A stretch of DNA of 64,000 nt, from positions 124,001-188,000 of the forward strand of contig JAGIBK010000004.1 of assembly GCA_017744355.1 (NCBI GenBank). Reading direction: 5' to 3'. This DNA is from a bacterium (lineage in GTDB: Bacteria; Cyanobacteriota; Sericytochromatia; S15B-MN24; UBA4093). A program made the position numbers and the translations under genes. The notes below the pieces were generated by a model that saw only the letters and a list, made by a program, of their open reading frames with translations, was not told where the DNA came from and did no database searches. This document shows positions 17,624-24,544 of the stretch, piece after piece. The first letter of the stretch is position 1. Every line of letters begins with the position of its first letter.

Positions 17624-17629
17624 TAAGAT
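17624..17629 (+). promoter_or_regulatory. -10 box placing transcription at the SpoIID start codon
   Basis: TAAGAT ends 7 bases before the ATG at 17637, where transcription would begin, and there is no Shine-Dalgarno. This is the arrangement expected for a leaderless message. Confidence 0.45.
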
Positions 17630-17636
17630 GAGTCCC

Positions 17637-18794
17637 ATGCGCAAGCCCCTGCTTTTGCTCACCGCTTGTTTCACCCTGGTCTTCCCCGCTCCCGGGCGCG
17701 CCCAGCAAGGCGATCGCCTCATCCGGATCGGCGTGGTGGAGGCCGCCCCCTCGGCGACGCTCGGCCTGAGCCTGCCAGCGACCCTCATGGAGGGCGATCG
17801 CAGGGTCGCGCGCTTCGCTGCCAACGCCCCGATCCTCGTCACCCAGGCGAGCGAAAGCCTGGAGGTCACCCTCTCGGACGGGACCAAGGCGAGCGCCAAG
17901 GGCCCTTTGCGCCTCAAGGCCGATGAGCCGACCCCCGAGGCCCGCGCCTCGGTGGCGGGCAAGACCTACCGGGGCGAGCTCGAAGTGCGCATGGGCCCGA
18001 GCGCCTTGACCGTCGTCAACGAAGTGACCCTCGAGGCCTACCTGTACGGCGTAGTCCCCGCCGAGGTGATCCCGAGCTGGCACCCCGAGGCCCTCAAGGC
18101 CCAGGCCGTCGCCGCCCGCACCTACGCCGTGGCCCACCTGGGCCAGTTCTCCTCTTTGGGTTACGACCTCAAGGCCACGGTGGCAAGCCAGGTCTACGGC
18201 GGCACCAAGCTGGAGCGCCCCTCGACCAACCAGGCGGTGGATGACACCCGCGGCCGGATCCTCACCTACCTCGGCAAGCCCATCGAGGCCGTCTACAGCG
18301 ACTCGTCGGGGGGCTTCACCGAGTCGTGCCTGGAGGTCTGGGGCAAGGCCGTCCCGTACCTGCAGGCGGTCCCGGACTTCGACCAGCAGAGCCCCCGCTA
18401 CGTCTGGGAGACCACGATCGCTCCCGACCGCTTCTCCCCGGCCCTCCAGAAGCTCGGGGTCTCCATCGGGGATCTGGTCGCCATCGAACCCTTGGAGCGC
18501 AGCTACTCGGGGCGCCTCAAGCGCGCCCGGCTCATCGGCACCACCGGCACGGCCGAGGTCGGCGGCGAGAAGCTGCGCTTCGCCTTCGGCCTGCGCAGCA
18601 CCTTCTTCAACGTGGCCAAGCAAGCGGACGGCAGCCTCGCCTTCGCCGGACGCGGCTGGGGGCACGGCGTGGGCATGTCCCAGTGGGGCGCCAAAGCCAT
18701 GGCCGATATGGGCTACTCCTACGACCAGATCCTCGCCCACTACTACGGGCAGACCACCCTCAGCGACGGCATGCTGGTTAAAGCCCCCCGCTAA
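17637..18794 (+). CDS. exported SpoIID/LytB-domain protein
   Basis: 385-residue exported protein with a SpoIID domain, the lytic transglycosylase-like domain that in Bacillus strips peptide-free glycan during engulfment. In non-sporulating bacteria and cyanobacterial relatives it occurs as general cell-wall enzymes. A Sec signal peptide (MRKPLLLLTACFTL...) is followed by a short beta-rich N-terminal part. The core shows YLYGVVPAEVIPSWHPEALK, AQAVAARTYA, a QVYGG segment and the C-terminal GRGWGHGVGMSQWGA, all diagnostic. No spore genes are nearby, so sporulation is not implied. A TAAGAT box lies 7 bp before the chosen ATG and no ribosome binding site is visible, suggesting a leaderless mRNA; the alternative ATG three codons upstream overlaps that box. 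Confidence 0.9.
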   Translation: MRKPLLLLTACFTLVFPAPGRAQQGDRLIRIGVVEAAPSATLGLSLPATLMEGDRRVARFAANAPILVTQASESLEVTLSDGTKASAKGPLRLKADEPTPEARASVAGKTYRGELEVRMGPSALTVVNEVTLEAYLYGVVPAEVIPSWHPEALKAQAVAARTYAVAHLGQFSSLGYDLKATVASQVYGGTKLERPSTNQAVDDTRGRILTYLGKPIEAVYSDSSGGFTESCLEVWGKAVPYLQAVPDFDQQSPRYVWETTIAPDRFSPALQKLGVSIGDLVAIEPLERSYSGRLKRARLIGTTGTAEVGGEKLRFAFGLRSTFFNVAKQADGSLAFAGRGWGHGVGMSQWGAKAMADMGYSYDQILAHYYGQTTLSDGMLVKAPR

Positions 18795-18799
18795 ACGAA

Positions 18800-18833
18800 A
18801 CGGGGAAAGCATCCAATTGGACGCTTTCCCCGT
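18800..18833. terminator. bidirectional hairpin
   Basis: 17-bp inverted repeat with one mismatch (stem core ACGGGGAAAGC / GCTTTCCCCGT) between convergent genes. Confidence 0.65.
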
Positions 18834-18848
18834 CGATTTCAGTTGGGA

Positions 18849-19796
18849 TCAGTGGCCCGCGGCGGCTTCCGGCGCGGCAGACGGCTGATAGCCTGCCGGA
18901 TAGAGGTTGCGGTAGCCCTCGGCGAGCTGGGTGTTGACCTTGACGGCCTGAGCGCCCGCGTCCTTGTAGGCGTAGCCCGGCGTGATGGCCGGCAGCGAAT
19001 CCGCCTGCTCCTGGCTGGTGACCACCACCCCGGCGGGCACGTAGTGGCCCTCGCGGATGTTGACCCCGATGGCGGCCGCGCGCGGCTCCAGCACGCAGCC
19101 CGCGCCGATGCGGGCCTTGAAGACCAAAGCCTGCATCCCGATGTAGGCGTCGTCGGCGACGACCGAGGGGCCGTGCACCTGACTCTGGGGGGCGAGCGTG
19201 ACGCGCTCGCCGATGTAGACGGCGTATTCCTGGCCGTTCACCACGACCCGGTGCTCCATCTTGCTGACGCCCTTCTCCTCGGTCGACAGGGCGTGGATCA
19301 CCACCCCGTCCTGGACGCTCGTCTCGTCACCCACCAAGATGTTCTTGCCCTCGTCCCCACGGACGGAGGCCTGGGGGGCGACGAGCACGCGCTCGCCGAG
19401 GGTGACGTAGCCGATCACGCTCGCCTGCGGGTGGACGTAGGCCGTCTCGGCGATGACCGGCCGCTCCATGGTCAGGCTGTAGTCCGAGACCACGTTCGGG
19501 CCGGTGGTGATGTCGGGAAAGCCCGCCGGGTTGTAGGAGCGACCATGATCCTGGTCGGCATCGCTCGGGCGCTGGACCACCACCTGGGTCGGCATGGCGA
19601 AGCGGACGGCGATCGCCGCCGAACCCGCCGAGAGGCCGCCGACCAGGATCATGGCCATGAGGAAGGTGCCGTCGAACTGCGCGGGTTTCCCACCGGGCAG
19701 CTTCAGGGCAGGCAGGGCAGGGGGCTGGATCTTGGGAAGGGAGAGCTTGAACCCCTTCTTGGCCTTACCGTTCGACGCATTCTTGCTTCCGCTCAT
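18849..19796 (-). CDS. membrane-anchored gamma-carbonic anhydrase (Cam-type) homologue with altered zinc site
   Basis: 315 residues: a basic/Pro-rich cytosolic start, one transmembrane helix (about 45-67), then a left-handed beta-helix closely resembling Methanosarcina Cam (for example QASVIGYVTLG, VQDGVVIHAL, GQEYAVYIGE, EPRAAAIGV, YVPAGVVVTSQ). Of the three zinc histidines in Cam, the equivalents of His81 (H168) and His122 (H208) are present, but His117 is Pro203 (LAPQSQVHGP). The proton-shuttle Glu84 position is Ser171, while Glu62 (E149) and Arg59 (R146) are kept. Cam-type catalysis with zinc therefore looks impaired; a structural, binding or different-metal role is possible, as in CcmM-like proteins. 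AAGG/AGGG motifs precede the ATG. No other CO2-handling genes are adjacent. Confidence 0.88.
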   Translation of the reverse strand: MSGSKNASNGKAKKGFKLSLPKIQPPALPALKLPGGKPAQFDGTFLMAMILVGGLSAGSAAIAVRFAMPTQVVVQRPSDADQDHGRSYNPAGFPDITTGPNVVSDYSLTMERPVIAETAYVHPQASVIGYVTLGERVLVAPQASVRGDEGKNILVGDETSVQDGVVIHALSTEEKGVSKMEHRVVVNGQEYAVYIGERVTLAPQSQVHGPSVVADDAYIGMQALVFKARIGAGCVLEPRAAAIGVNIREGHYVPAGVVVTSQEQADSLPAITPGYAYKDAGAQAVKVNTQLAEGYRNLYPAGYQPSAAPEAAAGH

Positions 19797-19852
19797 ATCC
19801 CTACCTTAATGATCCGATCTCTGTTAGGCCAATGTTCCCCAAGGGCGCGGCC

Positions 19853-19882
19853 TTTACACCCTTGGCTGGGCGCTTCTATAAT
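19853..19882 (+). promoter_or_regulatory. strong sigma70-like promoter for the cyclophilin gene
   Basis: TTTACA (19853-19858), 18-bp spacer, consensus TATAAT (19877-19882), then a leader of about 28 nt with CAGGAGG before the ATG. The best promoter match in the window. Confidence 0.75.
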
Positions 19883-19916
19883 GGCGCGTCCGCAACCCCC
19901 ATACAGGAGGCTCCTC

Positions 19917-20531
19917 ATGTCCCTGCGAACCCTCGCCGTCCCCATGTCTCTCGCCGCCATGCTCGTCGCTGCGGGCGCGGGAGCCGCCGACGCCAAGGCC
20001 CCCGCCAAGACCGAGGCCAAGCCGGAGGCCATCCAGGAAGTGGAGAAGGCCGCGGGCCACAAGGTCACGCTCGGCTCCAAGGTCCAGTTCACCACCACCA
20101 AGGGCAAGTTCACCGTCGTGCTCTTCCCCAAGGAGGCCCCCAAGACCGTCGCCAACTTCGAGAAGCTGGTCAAGAAGGGCTTCTACGACGGCCTGACCTT
20201 CCACCGGGTCATCCCCGGCTTCGTCGCCCAGGGCGGCGATCCCGAAGGCACGGGCGGGGGCGGCCCCGGCTACACCATCCCGGACGAGCTGGACAGCACC
20301 CTCAAGCACATCCGCGGCAGCCTCGCCATGGCCAAGACCTCGGCGCCCAATAGCGGCGGCAGCCAGTTCTACATCGGCTTCCAGCCCCTTCCCTCGCTGG
20401 ATGGCCGCTACACCGTCTTCGGCCAGGTCATCAGCGGCATGGACGTGGTCGACAAGCTGCAGGCCACTGAGGGCCCCGGCGCCAACCCCGGCAAGCCCGA
20501 CAAGATGCTCAAGGTCACCCTCGTCAAGTAA
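19917..20531 (+). CDS. exported cyclophilin-type peptidyl-prolyl isomerase
   Basis: 204-residue exported foldase catalysing cis-trans isomerisation of prolyl bonds in the periplasm or on the surface. A signal peptide (MSLRTLAVPMSLAAMLVAAG) is followed by a short Lys/Ala/Glu linker. The cyclophilin domain, from about residue 58, has the active-site stretch FHRVIPGFVAQGGDP, the hydrophobic pocket segment with NSGGSQFYI and the closing LDGRYTVFGQVI; all key residues are present. CAGGAGG and a consensus promoter indicate high expression. A hairpin follows. This is the intact counterpart of the divergent cyclophilin at 30378-30983. Confidence 0.93.
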   Translation: MSLRTLAVPMSLAAMLVAAGAGAADAKAPAKTEAKPEAIQEVEKAAGHKVTLGSKVQFTTTKGKFTVVLFPKEAPKTVANFEKLVKKGFYDGLTFHRVIPGFVAQGGDPEGTGGGGPGYTIPDELDSTLKHIRGSLAMAKTSAPNSGGSQFYIGFQPLPSLDGRYTVFGQVISGMDVVDKLQATEGPGANPGKPDKMLKVTLVK

Positions 20532-20544
20532 AGCCCAAGACGAA

Positions 20545-20572
20545 ACAGCGCCCCGGCAAGCCGGGGCGCTGT
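20545..20572. terminator. hairpin terminator
   Basis: Perfect 13-bp inverted repeat (ACAGCGCCCCGGC / GCCGGGGCGCTGT) with a 2-base centre, between convergent genes. Confidence 0.7.
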
Positions 20573-20595
20573 TCGCGTGAAGGATGTAACGCGGC

Positions 20596-20787
20596 TTAGC
20601 GCTTGGCGAAGCGCGCCCGCAGGGCGCCGAAGAAGCGCTCGACCTTGCCCGTCTGGCGCTGAGCGGGGATCCCCTCGTCGGCCAGCAGCCCCGTGATGCC
20701 CGAGACGTCCTCCGGCGACAGGGGCCGGGTGTAGGCGAAGGTCATGGGGCGCTTGCTACGGGCGTGGGCGGGAAGGCGCTCGATCAC
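20596..20787 (-). CDS. small basic hypothetical protein
   Basis: 63-residue basic protein (theme: LSPEDVSGITGLLADEGIPAQ then KVERFFGALRARFAKR). GTG at 20787 is preferred because AGGAGG lies 9 bp upstream; an internal ATG (MTFAYTR) has no ribosome binding site. A TATAAT on the same strand lies about 65 bp upstream. The C-terminal Arg/Lys helix could bind nucleic acid or membrane, but no family is recognised. Confidence 0.55.
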   Translation of the reverse strand: MIERLPAHARSKRPMTFAYTRPLSPEDVSGITGLLADEGIPAQRQTGKVERFFGALRARFAKR

Positions 20788-20851
20788 GGAATGAATCCTC
20801 CTGCGGGGCAACGAGATTAAGTGTCTCGGGCGAAGTCTTAAACTTGATTTA

Positions 20852-20857
20852 ATTATA
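20852..20857 (-). promoter_or_regulatory. -10 box (TATAAT) for the small 20787 gene
   Basis: Consensus TATAAT on the minus strand inside a short AT-rich tract; no convincing -35 at the expected distance. Confidence 0.4.
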
Positions 20858-20899
20858 GCCTCCCCCGACCCAAACTTGCGCGCCCGACGAAAGTTTTTT

Positions 20900-21799
20900 T
20901 CAGGCCTCGCTCAGTTGCATGCTCGGAGGCAGCTCCAGGGGCTGAGTGAGGGCCGCGCGCTCCAGGGGCAGGGTGAAGCCCGCGGCGGCGAGCGGCATGC
21001 GGGCGGTGAAGACCGTGCCCTTGCCGGGCGCGCTCTCGACCGACAGCTCGCCGTGATGCGCGAGCATCAGACCCTGGGCGATGGCGAGCCCCAGCCCCAG
21101 GCCGGACTGGCGCGAGGTAGCCCCGCCCTGGGCCTGGAAGAAGGGTTCGAAGAGCTGGGCCTGCGCCTCGGCGGAGATCCCGGGACCGTTGTCGATCACG
21201 CGGGTGGCGATCTCGACGCCCTCGCGGGCCACCTCGACCCGGACCGAGGCCCCGTGAGGGGTGTAGCGCGAGGCGTTGGAGAGCAGGTTGAGCAGAACCT
21301 GCGCCAGACGCTCCGGATCTCCGTAGACCGGCGCCAGGTGATGCGGCAAGATCAGCTCCAGGCGCTGCTCCTTGGTCTTGAAGGCAGGCCGCGCCTGGGC
21401 CACGACCCCCTTGACCAGCTCGCAGTAGTTCAGGGGACGGCACGCGAGCTGGAAGCGGCCCTGGCTGACCCGGTGGTAGTCGAGGAGATCGTCCACCAAA
21501 CGCTGCATCTGGGCGGTGGCAACCTGGATCCGGTTCACGTAGGCGCCCTGGTCCTTGGTCAGCGGGCCGCCCAGCCCGTCCTCCAGGAACTCGGCGAAGG
21601 CGAGCACCGAGCTGAGCGGGGTCCTGAGCTCGTGGCTGATCATGCTGAGGAAGCGCGCCACCCGAGCGTCGTTGGCGTGCAGGCGATCGCTGATGGCCGC
21701 CTCCAGTGCGCGAGCGCGGCGGCGGTGTGCCAGGCTCGTCGCGAGCCAGGCTGCTCCCGCGCCCAAGGCGCCCGCTAGCCACCATGATGTGCCAAACAT
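20900..21799 (-). CDS. orphan sensor histidine kinase
   Basis: 299-residue kinase with a single N-terminal membrane helix (about 5-25) and no extracellular sensor domain. The DHp H-box is SHELRTPLSS with phospho-accepting H56. The HATPase_c domain shows NLLSNASRYTP (N box), IDNGPGIS (G1), FEPFFQ (F box) and GLGLGLAIAQ (G2). Everything needed for autophosphorylation is present. No response regulator is adjacent, so the partner is elsewhere. AGGGGAGA precedes the ATG, and a TTAACT-N17-TATACT promoter lies upstream. Membrane anchoring without an input domain suggests the signal comes through a partner protein or the membrane itself. Confidence 0.92.
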   Translation of the reverse strand: MFGTSWWLAGALGAGAAWLATSLAHRRRARALEAAISDRLHANDARVARFLSMISHELRTPLSSVLAFAEFLEDGLGGPLTKDQGAYVNRIQVATAQMQRLVDDLLDYHRVSQGRFQLACRPLNYCELVKGVVAQARPAFKTKEQRLELILPHHLAPVYGDPERLAQVLLNLLSNASRYTPHGASVRVEVAREGVEIATRVIDNGPGISAEAQAQLFEPFFQAQGGATSRQSGLGLGLAIAQGLMLAHHGELSVESAPGKGTVFTARMPLAAAGFTLPLERAALTQPLELPPSMQLSEA

Positions 21800-21835
21800 G
21801 CTCGTCTCCCCTGGGGCCTAAGATTGGATTAAGCG

Positions 21836-21864
21836 AGTATAAACTATCCTTAGTAAAAAGTTAA
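21836..21864 (-). promoter_or_regulatory. sigma70-like promoter for the histidine kinase
   Basis: On the minus strand: TTAACT (21859-21864), 17-bp spacer, TATACT (21836-21841), about 37 bp upstream of the ATG. Confidence 0.6.
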
Positions 21865-21941
21865 TACTCTTAGATAACAAGACCTTCAGCGCCCCGTCCT
21901 TTATGATGAAGGGCGGATCGCAGCAAGGTGAAAGGAGCGTC

Positions 21942-22856
21942 ATGACGGTCTTCGTGGTGAACCCCCGCGCGGCACATGGCCGGACGGCGTCCCGCTGGGC
22001 CCGCCTGGAGGCCAGTCTGCTGCGGCTCGGGCTGTCGGGCGAGGTCCGCTTCACCGAAGGCCCCGGTCATGCCCGGCATCTCACCGCCCAGGCCCTCTCG
22101 GAAGGCGCGCGGCGAGTGGTGGCGGTCGGGGGCGACGGCACCATCCACGAGGTGATGAACGGCTTCTTCGACGACCGGCAGCCTCGCTCCCCCGAGGCGA
22201 CGCTCGGGATCCTGCCGACTGGCACCGGGGGCGACCTGATCCGGACCCTCGGCATCCCCCGCGACCCCCTCAAGGCGGCCGAGCATCTACTCTCGGGCCG
22301 GCAAAGCCTCTTCGACGTGGGGCGGGCCGAGTTCGTGGGCGCCGATGGGCATCGAACCGTGCGCCACTTCGTCAACATCGCCGAGGCGGGCCTCGGCGGC
22401 GCGGCGGTCGATCGGATCAACCGCGGCTCCAAGGTCCTGGGGGGCTTCCTGACATTCCTCGCCGGGACCCTCCACGCCTTCGCCACCTACCAGCCTGGCG
22501 TCATGTCGATCGCCTTCGACGACGAGGCGCCCCTCGAGGGGCGGGCATGGAACGTGGTGGTCGGCAACGGGCGGTACTTCGGCGGAGGCATGCACATCTT
22601 GCCCGAGGCGCGCATGGACGACGGGCTCTTCGACGTCATGGTGGTGGGGGACGTGTCCCGCGCAGCCCTCTTCCGGAACGTCGCCGCCATCTATCGCGGC
22701 ACCCATCTCTCGGAGCCCGGGGTGGCGTTCCGCCGGGCCCGTGAGGTCCGGGTGCGATGCGCGCGGCCCCTCTTGCTGGATCTCGACGGCGAGGCCCCCG
22801 GGACCACCGATGCGCATTTCAGCATCATGCCCCAAGTCCTGAGACTAAGCGTTTAA
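21942..22856 (+). CDS. diacylglycerol/lipid kinase (YegS/DgkB family)
   Basis: 304-residue ATP-dependent lipid kinase of the DAGK catalytic family, which recycles diacylglycerol or phosphorylates related lipids. The nucleotide-binding core is VVAVGGDGTIHEVMNG, followed by GILPTGTGGDL, where many homologues read PLGTGNDFA; here Asn is Gly. The second half forms the beta-sandwich (VVVGNGRYFGGGMHI, ARMDDGLFDVMV) and ends with the conserved LDGE segment. The ATG follows AAAGGAG. A TATGAT box lies about 35 bp upstream. The upstream in-frame ATG lies before the ribosome binding site and is rejected. The Gly replacement in the loop may alter substrate choice; overall fold and function are clear. Confidence 0.9.
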   Translation: MTVFVVNPRAAHGRTASRWARLEASLLRLGLSGEVRFTEGPGHARHLTAQALSEGARRVVAVGGDGTIHEVMNGFFDDRQPRSPEATLGILPTGTGGDLIRTLGIPRDPLKAAEHLLSGRQSLFDVGRAEFVGADGHRTVRHFVNIAEAGLGGAAVDRINRGSKVLGGFLTFLAGTLHAFATYQPGVMSIAFDDEAPLEGRAWNVVVGNGRYFGGGMHILPEARMDDGLFDVMVVGDVSRAALFRNVAAIYRGTHLSEPGVAFRRAREVRVRCARPLLLDLDGEAPGTTDAHFSIMPQVLRLSV

Positions 22857-22912
22857 GGCATTCCTCAGTTTTTTCTGCTAAGTTTATGATCGTTGACCAG
22901 GAAGAGGTGCCC

Positions 22913-23590
22913 ATGAAAGCCCTGCTCGTTCCCCATCCCTCGCGCCTCGAAGGCTTCTCGGCTACAGACTTCGACGTCTTTAGCCTCCCGGACTTCACGG
23001 CGCGGATGGAGGCGCTCAAGGCCCGCGTCCGGCCCAAGCTCGAGGCGTTCGGGGCCGCCCTCGCCCCCGAGCTCTCGGCCATGCTCGGCGAGCCGGTCTA
23101 TCCCCATGTCGCCAAGCATGCACGTCGCACGGTCAACCCGCCCAACGACACCTGGGTGGCCTGGTCCACCAATCCCCGGGGCTACAAGGCCCACCCCCAC
23201 TTCCAGCTCGGCCTCTGGGGCACCCACGTCTTCGCCCAGTTCGCCCTGATCTACGAGAGCCCCCTCAAGGGGCCCTTCGCCGAAGGGGCCCTTTCCGATC
23301 TCGCGTGGGTCCGCTCCGTGGTGCCCGACACCATGCGCTGGTCCCACGACCACATGCGCCCCTTCGGCGATCGCCACGGGGCCATGGACGAAGCGGCCCT
23401 CACGGCCTACTTCGAGCGGGTCCGGCGGGTCGCCAAGGCCGAGGCCCTGTGCGGCATCGACCTGATGCGAGAGGAGGTCGAGGCCATCGACGGCGCTGCG
23501 CTCGCAGAGCTTGCCATGGCGACGTTCCGGTCCACCTTCGAGCTGTATCGCCTGGCAAATTCTCGAAAGCAAGCCTATCAGGAAGCTTAA
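22913..23590 (+). CDS. UPF0637 (DUF1054, YktB-like) protein
   Basis: 225-residue cytosolic protein clearly related to Bacillus YktB: FDVFSLPDFTARMEALK, YPHVAKHARRTVNPPNDTW, a GYKAHPHFQLGLW segment and THVFAQFALIYE. The family is found mainly in Firmicutes and its biochemical role is unknown; a conserved His/Arg-rich cleft suggests ligand binding. AGGAAGAGG precedes the chosen ATG; an ATG nine codons upstream is less well placed. Its presence here with a lipid kinase is probably coincidental; both have their own upstream sequences. Confidence 0.85.
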   Translation: MKALLVPHPSRLEGFSATDFDVFSLPDFTARMEALKARVRPKLEAFGAALAPELSAMLGEPVYPHVAKHARRTVNPPNDTWVAWSTNPRGYKAHPHFQLGLWGTHVFAQFALIYESPLKGPFAEGALSDLAWVRSVVPDTMRWSHDHMRPFGDRHGAMDEAALTAYFERVRRVAKAEALCGIDLMREEVEAIDGAALAELAMATFRSTFELYRLANSRKQAYQEA

Positions 23591-23665
23591 ACCCCCGCCG
23601 TTACTGCCATCCGTTCCTTGGCATCGAGCGGCATCCTGCGTAATATGTTTAGGATGGAGGTATTC

Positions 23666-24478
23666 ATGGCAGCTGATCGACACACCACGTCCCCCTCGGT
23701 GGAGACGATTCTTCGACGCCTGGACGAGCTGGGCCTGCGCAAGGTAGAGTTCGCCCGCCGACTGGGAGTCAGCCCGGAGTACATCTATCGCATCCTCAAC
23801 GGCAAGGTCGCGTTCCCCGGCATCCGCGAGACCCTCGAGAAGATGGCCGAGATCCTCGACATCGACCCGACCCGCTTCCCCGAGTACGTGCGCTTCCAAG
23901 AAGGCCTCTCGCCCTCGGCCCAGAAGGTCTGGGACCGCATGCGCGAGCTGCGCCTGACCCGCGAGGACCTGTACCGCAAGATCGAGGGCCGCATCAGCCG
24001 CCCCTACTTCTACGGGATCCTGCGCGGCGACCATCCCTTCCCCACCAACCGCGCCTTCATCCAGCTCTTCTCCACGGCGCTCGGCATGCAGCCCTCGGAC
24101 TTCCCCGAGTACTCGGTGGCGCGCGAGCACCGCTGGCGCACCGAGGAGATGCGCGATTTGGAGCTGCGCTTCCTCAACCTGCTCTTCGACAAGATGCTCT
24201 CGGATCGGGGCTACAGCGACAACCCCATCCAGTTCAACCTGATCAACCCGTCCATGATGGACCTCTTCCCCAAGGACGAGGACTACGCCGCCGAGCTCAA
24301 GACCATCTTCAAGCGGATGGGCCACTGGGGCCTCGGCATCCCCGAGCTCGCCAAGCTCTCGGCGGTGCCCGAGCGCAAGCTGCGCCTGCTCTTCTTCGGC
24401 CAGATCACCCCGTCGTCGGTGCCCGCCGAGATGGAGCGGATCTTCTCGGCCCTGCAGCTCGACACCGTCAAGGCCTAA
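23666..24478 (+). CDS. DNA-binding protein with three XRE-like helix-turn-helix units
   Basis: 270-residue regulator. Residues 12-74 are a clear XRE/Cro HTH (VEFARRLGVSPEYIYRILNG). A second copy at about 87-150 (LTREDLYRKI ... RPYFYGILRG) repeats the same layout, including an equivalent FPEY ending (PTRFPEYV versus PSDFPEYS). A third, weaker unit at about 205-268 (GIPELAKLSAVPERKLRLLFFG) follows the same helix order. There is no other recognisable effector domain. GGATGGAGG positions the ATG. A long bidirectional terminator follows. The repeat structure suggests recognition of a long or repeated operator as a monomer, or DNA bridging. Target genes are unknown. Confidence 0.82.
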   Translation: MAADRHTTSPSVETILRRLDELGLRKVEFARRLGVSPEYIYRILNGKVAFPGIRETLEKMAEILDIDPTRFPEYVRFQEGLSPSAQKVWDRMRELRLTREDLYRKIEGRISRPYFYGILRGDHPFPTNRAFIQLFSTALGMQPSDFPEYSVAREHRWRTEEMRDLELRFLNLLFDKMLSDRGYSDNPIQFNLINPSMMDLFPKDEDYAAELKTIFKRMGHWGLGIPELAKLSAVPERKLRLLFFGQITPSSVPAEMERIFSALQLDTVKA

Positions 24479-24484
24479 AGCCTT

Positions 24485-24535
24485 CCAAAAGACCTCGCCC
24501 CTGCTGGTTGAACCGGCAGGGGCGAGGTCTTTTGG
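24485..24535. terminator. long bidirectional hairpin terminator
   Basis: 25-bp inverted repeat with one mismatch and AAAA/TTTT ends (CCAAAAGACCTCGCCCC / GGGGCGAGGTCTTTTGG core), so it provides a T-run in both directions between convergent genes. Confidence 0.85.
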
Positions 24536-24544
24536 AGGCCGCTG

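Noticed and set aside
17637-18794. SpoIID domain as evidence of a spore former
   Set aside because: SpoIID-domain proteins are common in non-sporulating bacteria and no other sporulation gene is present.
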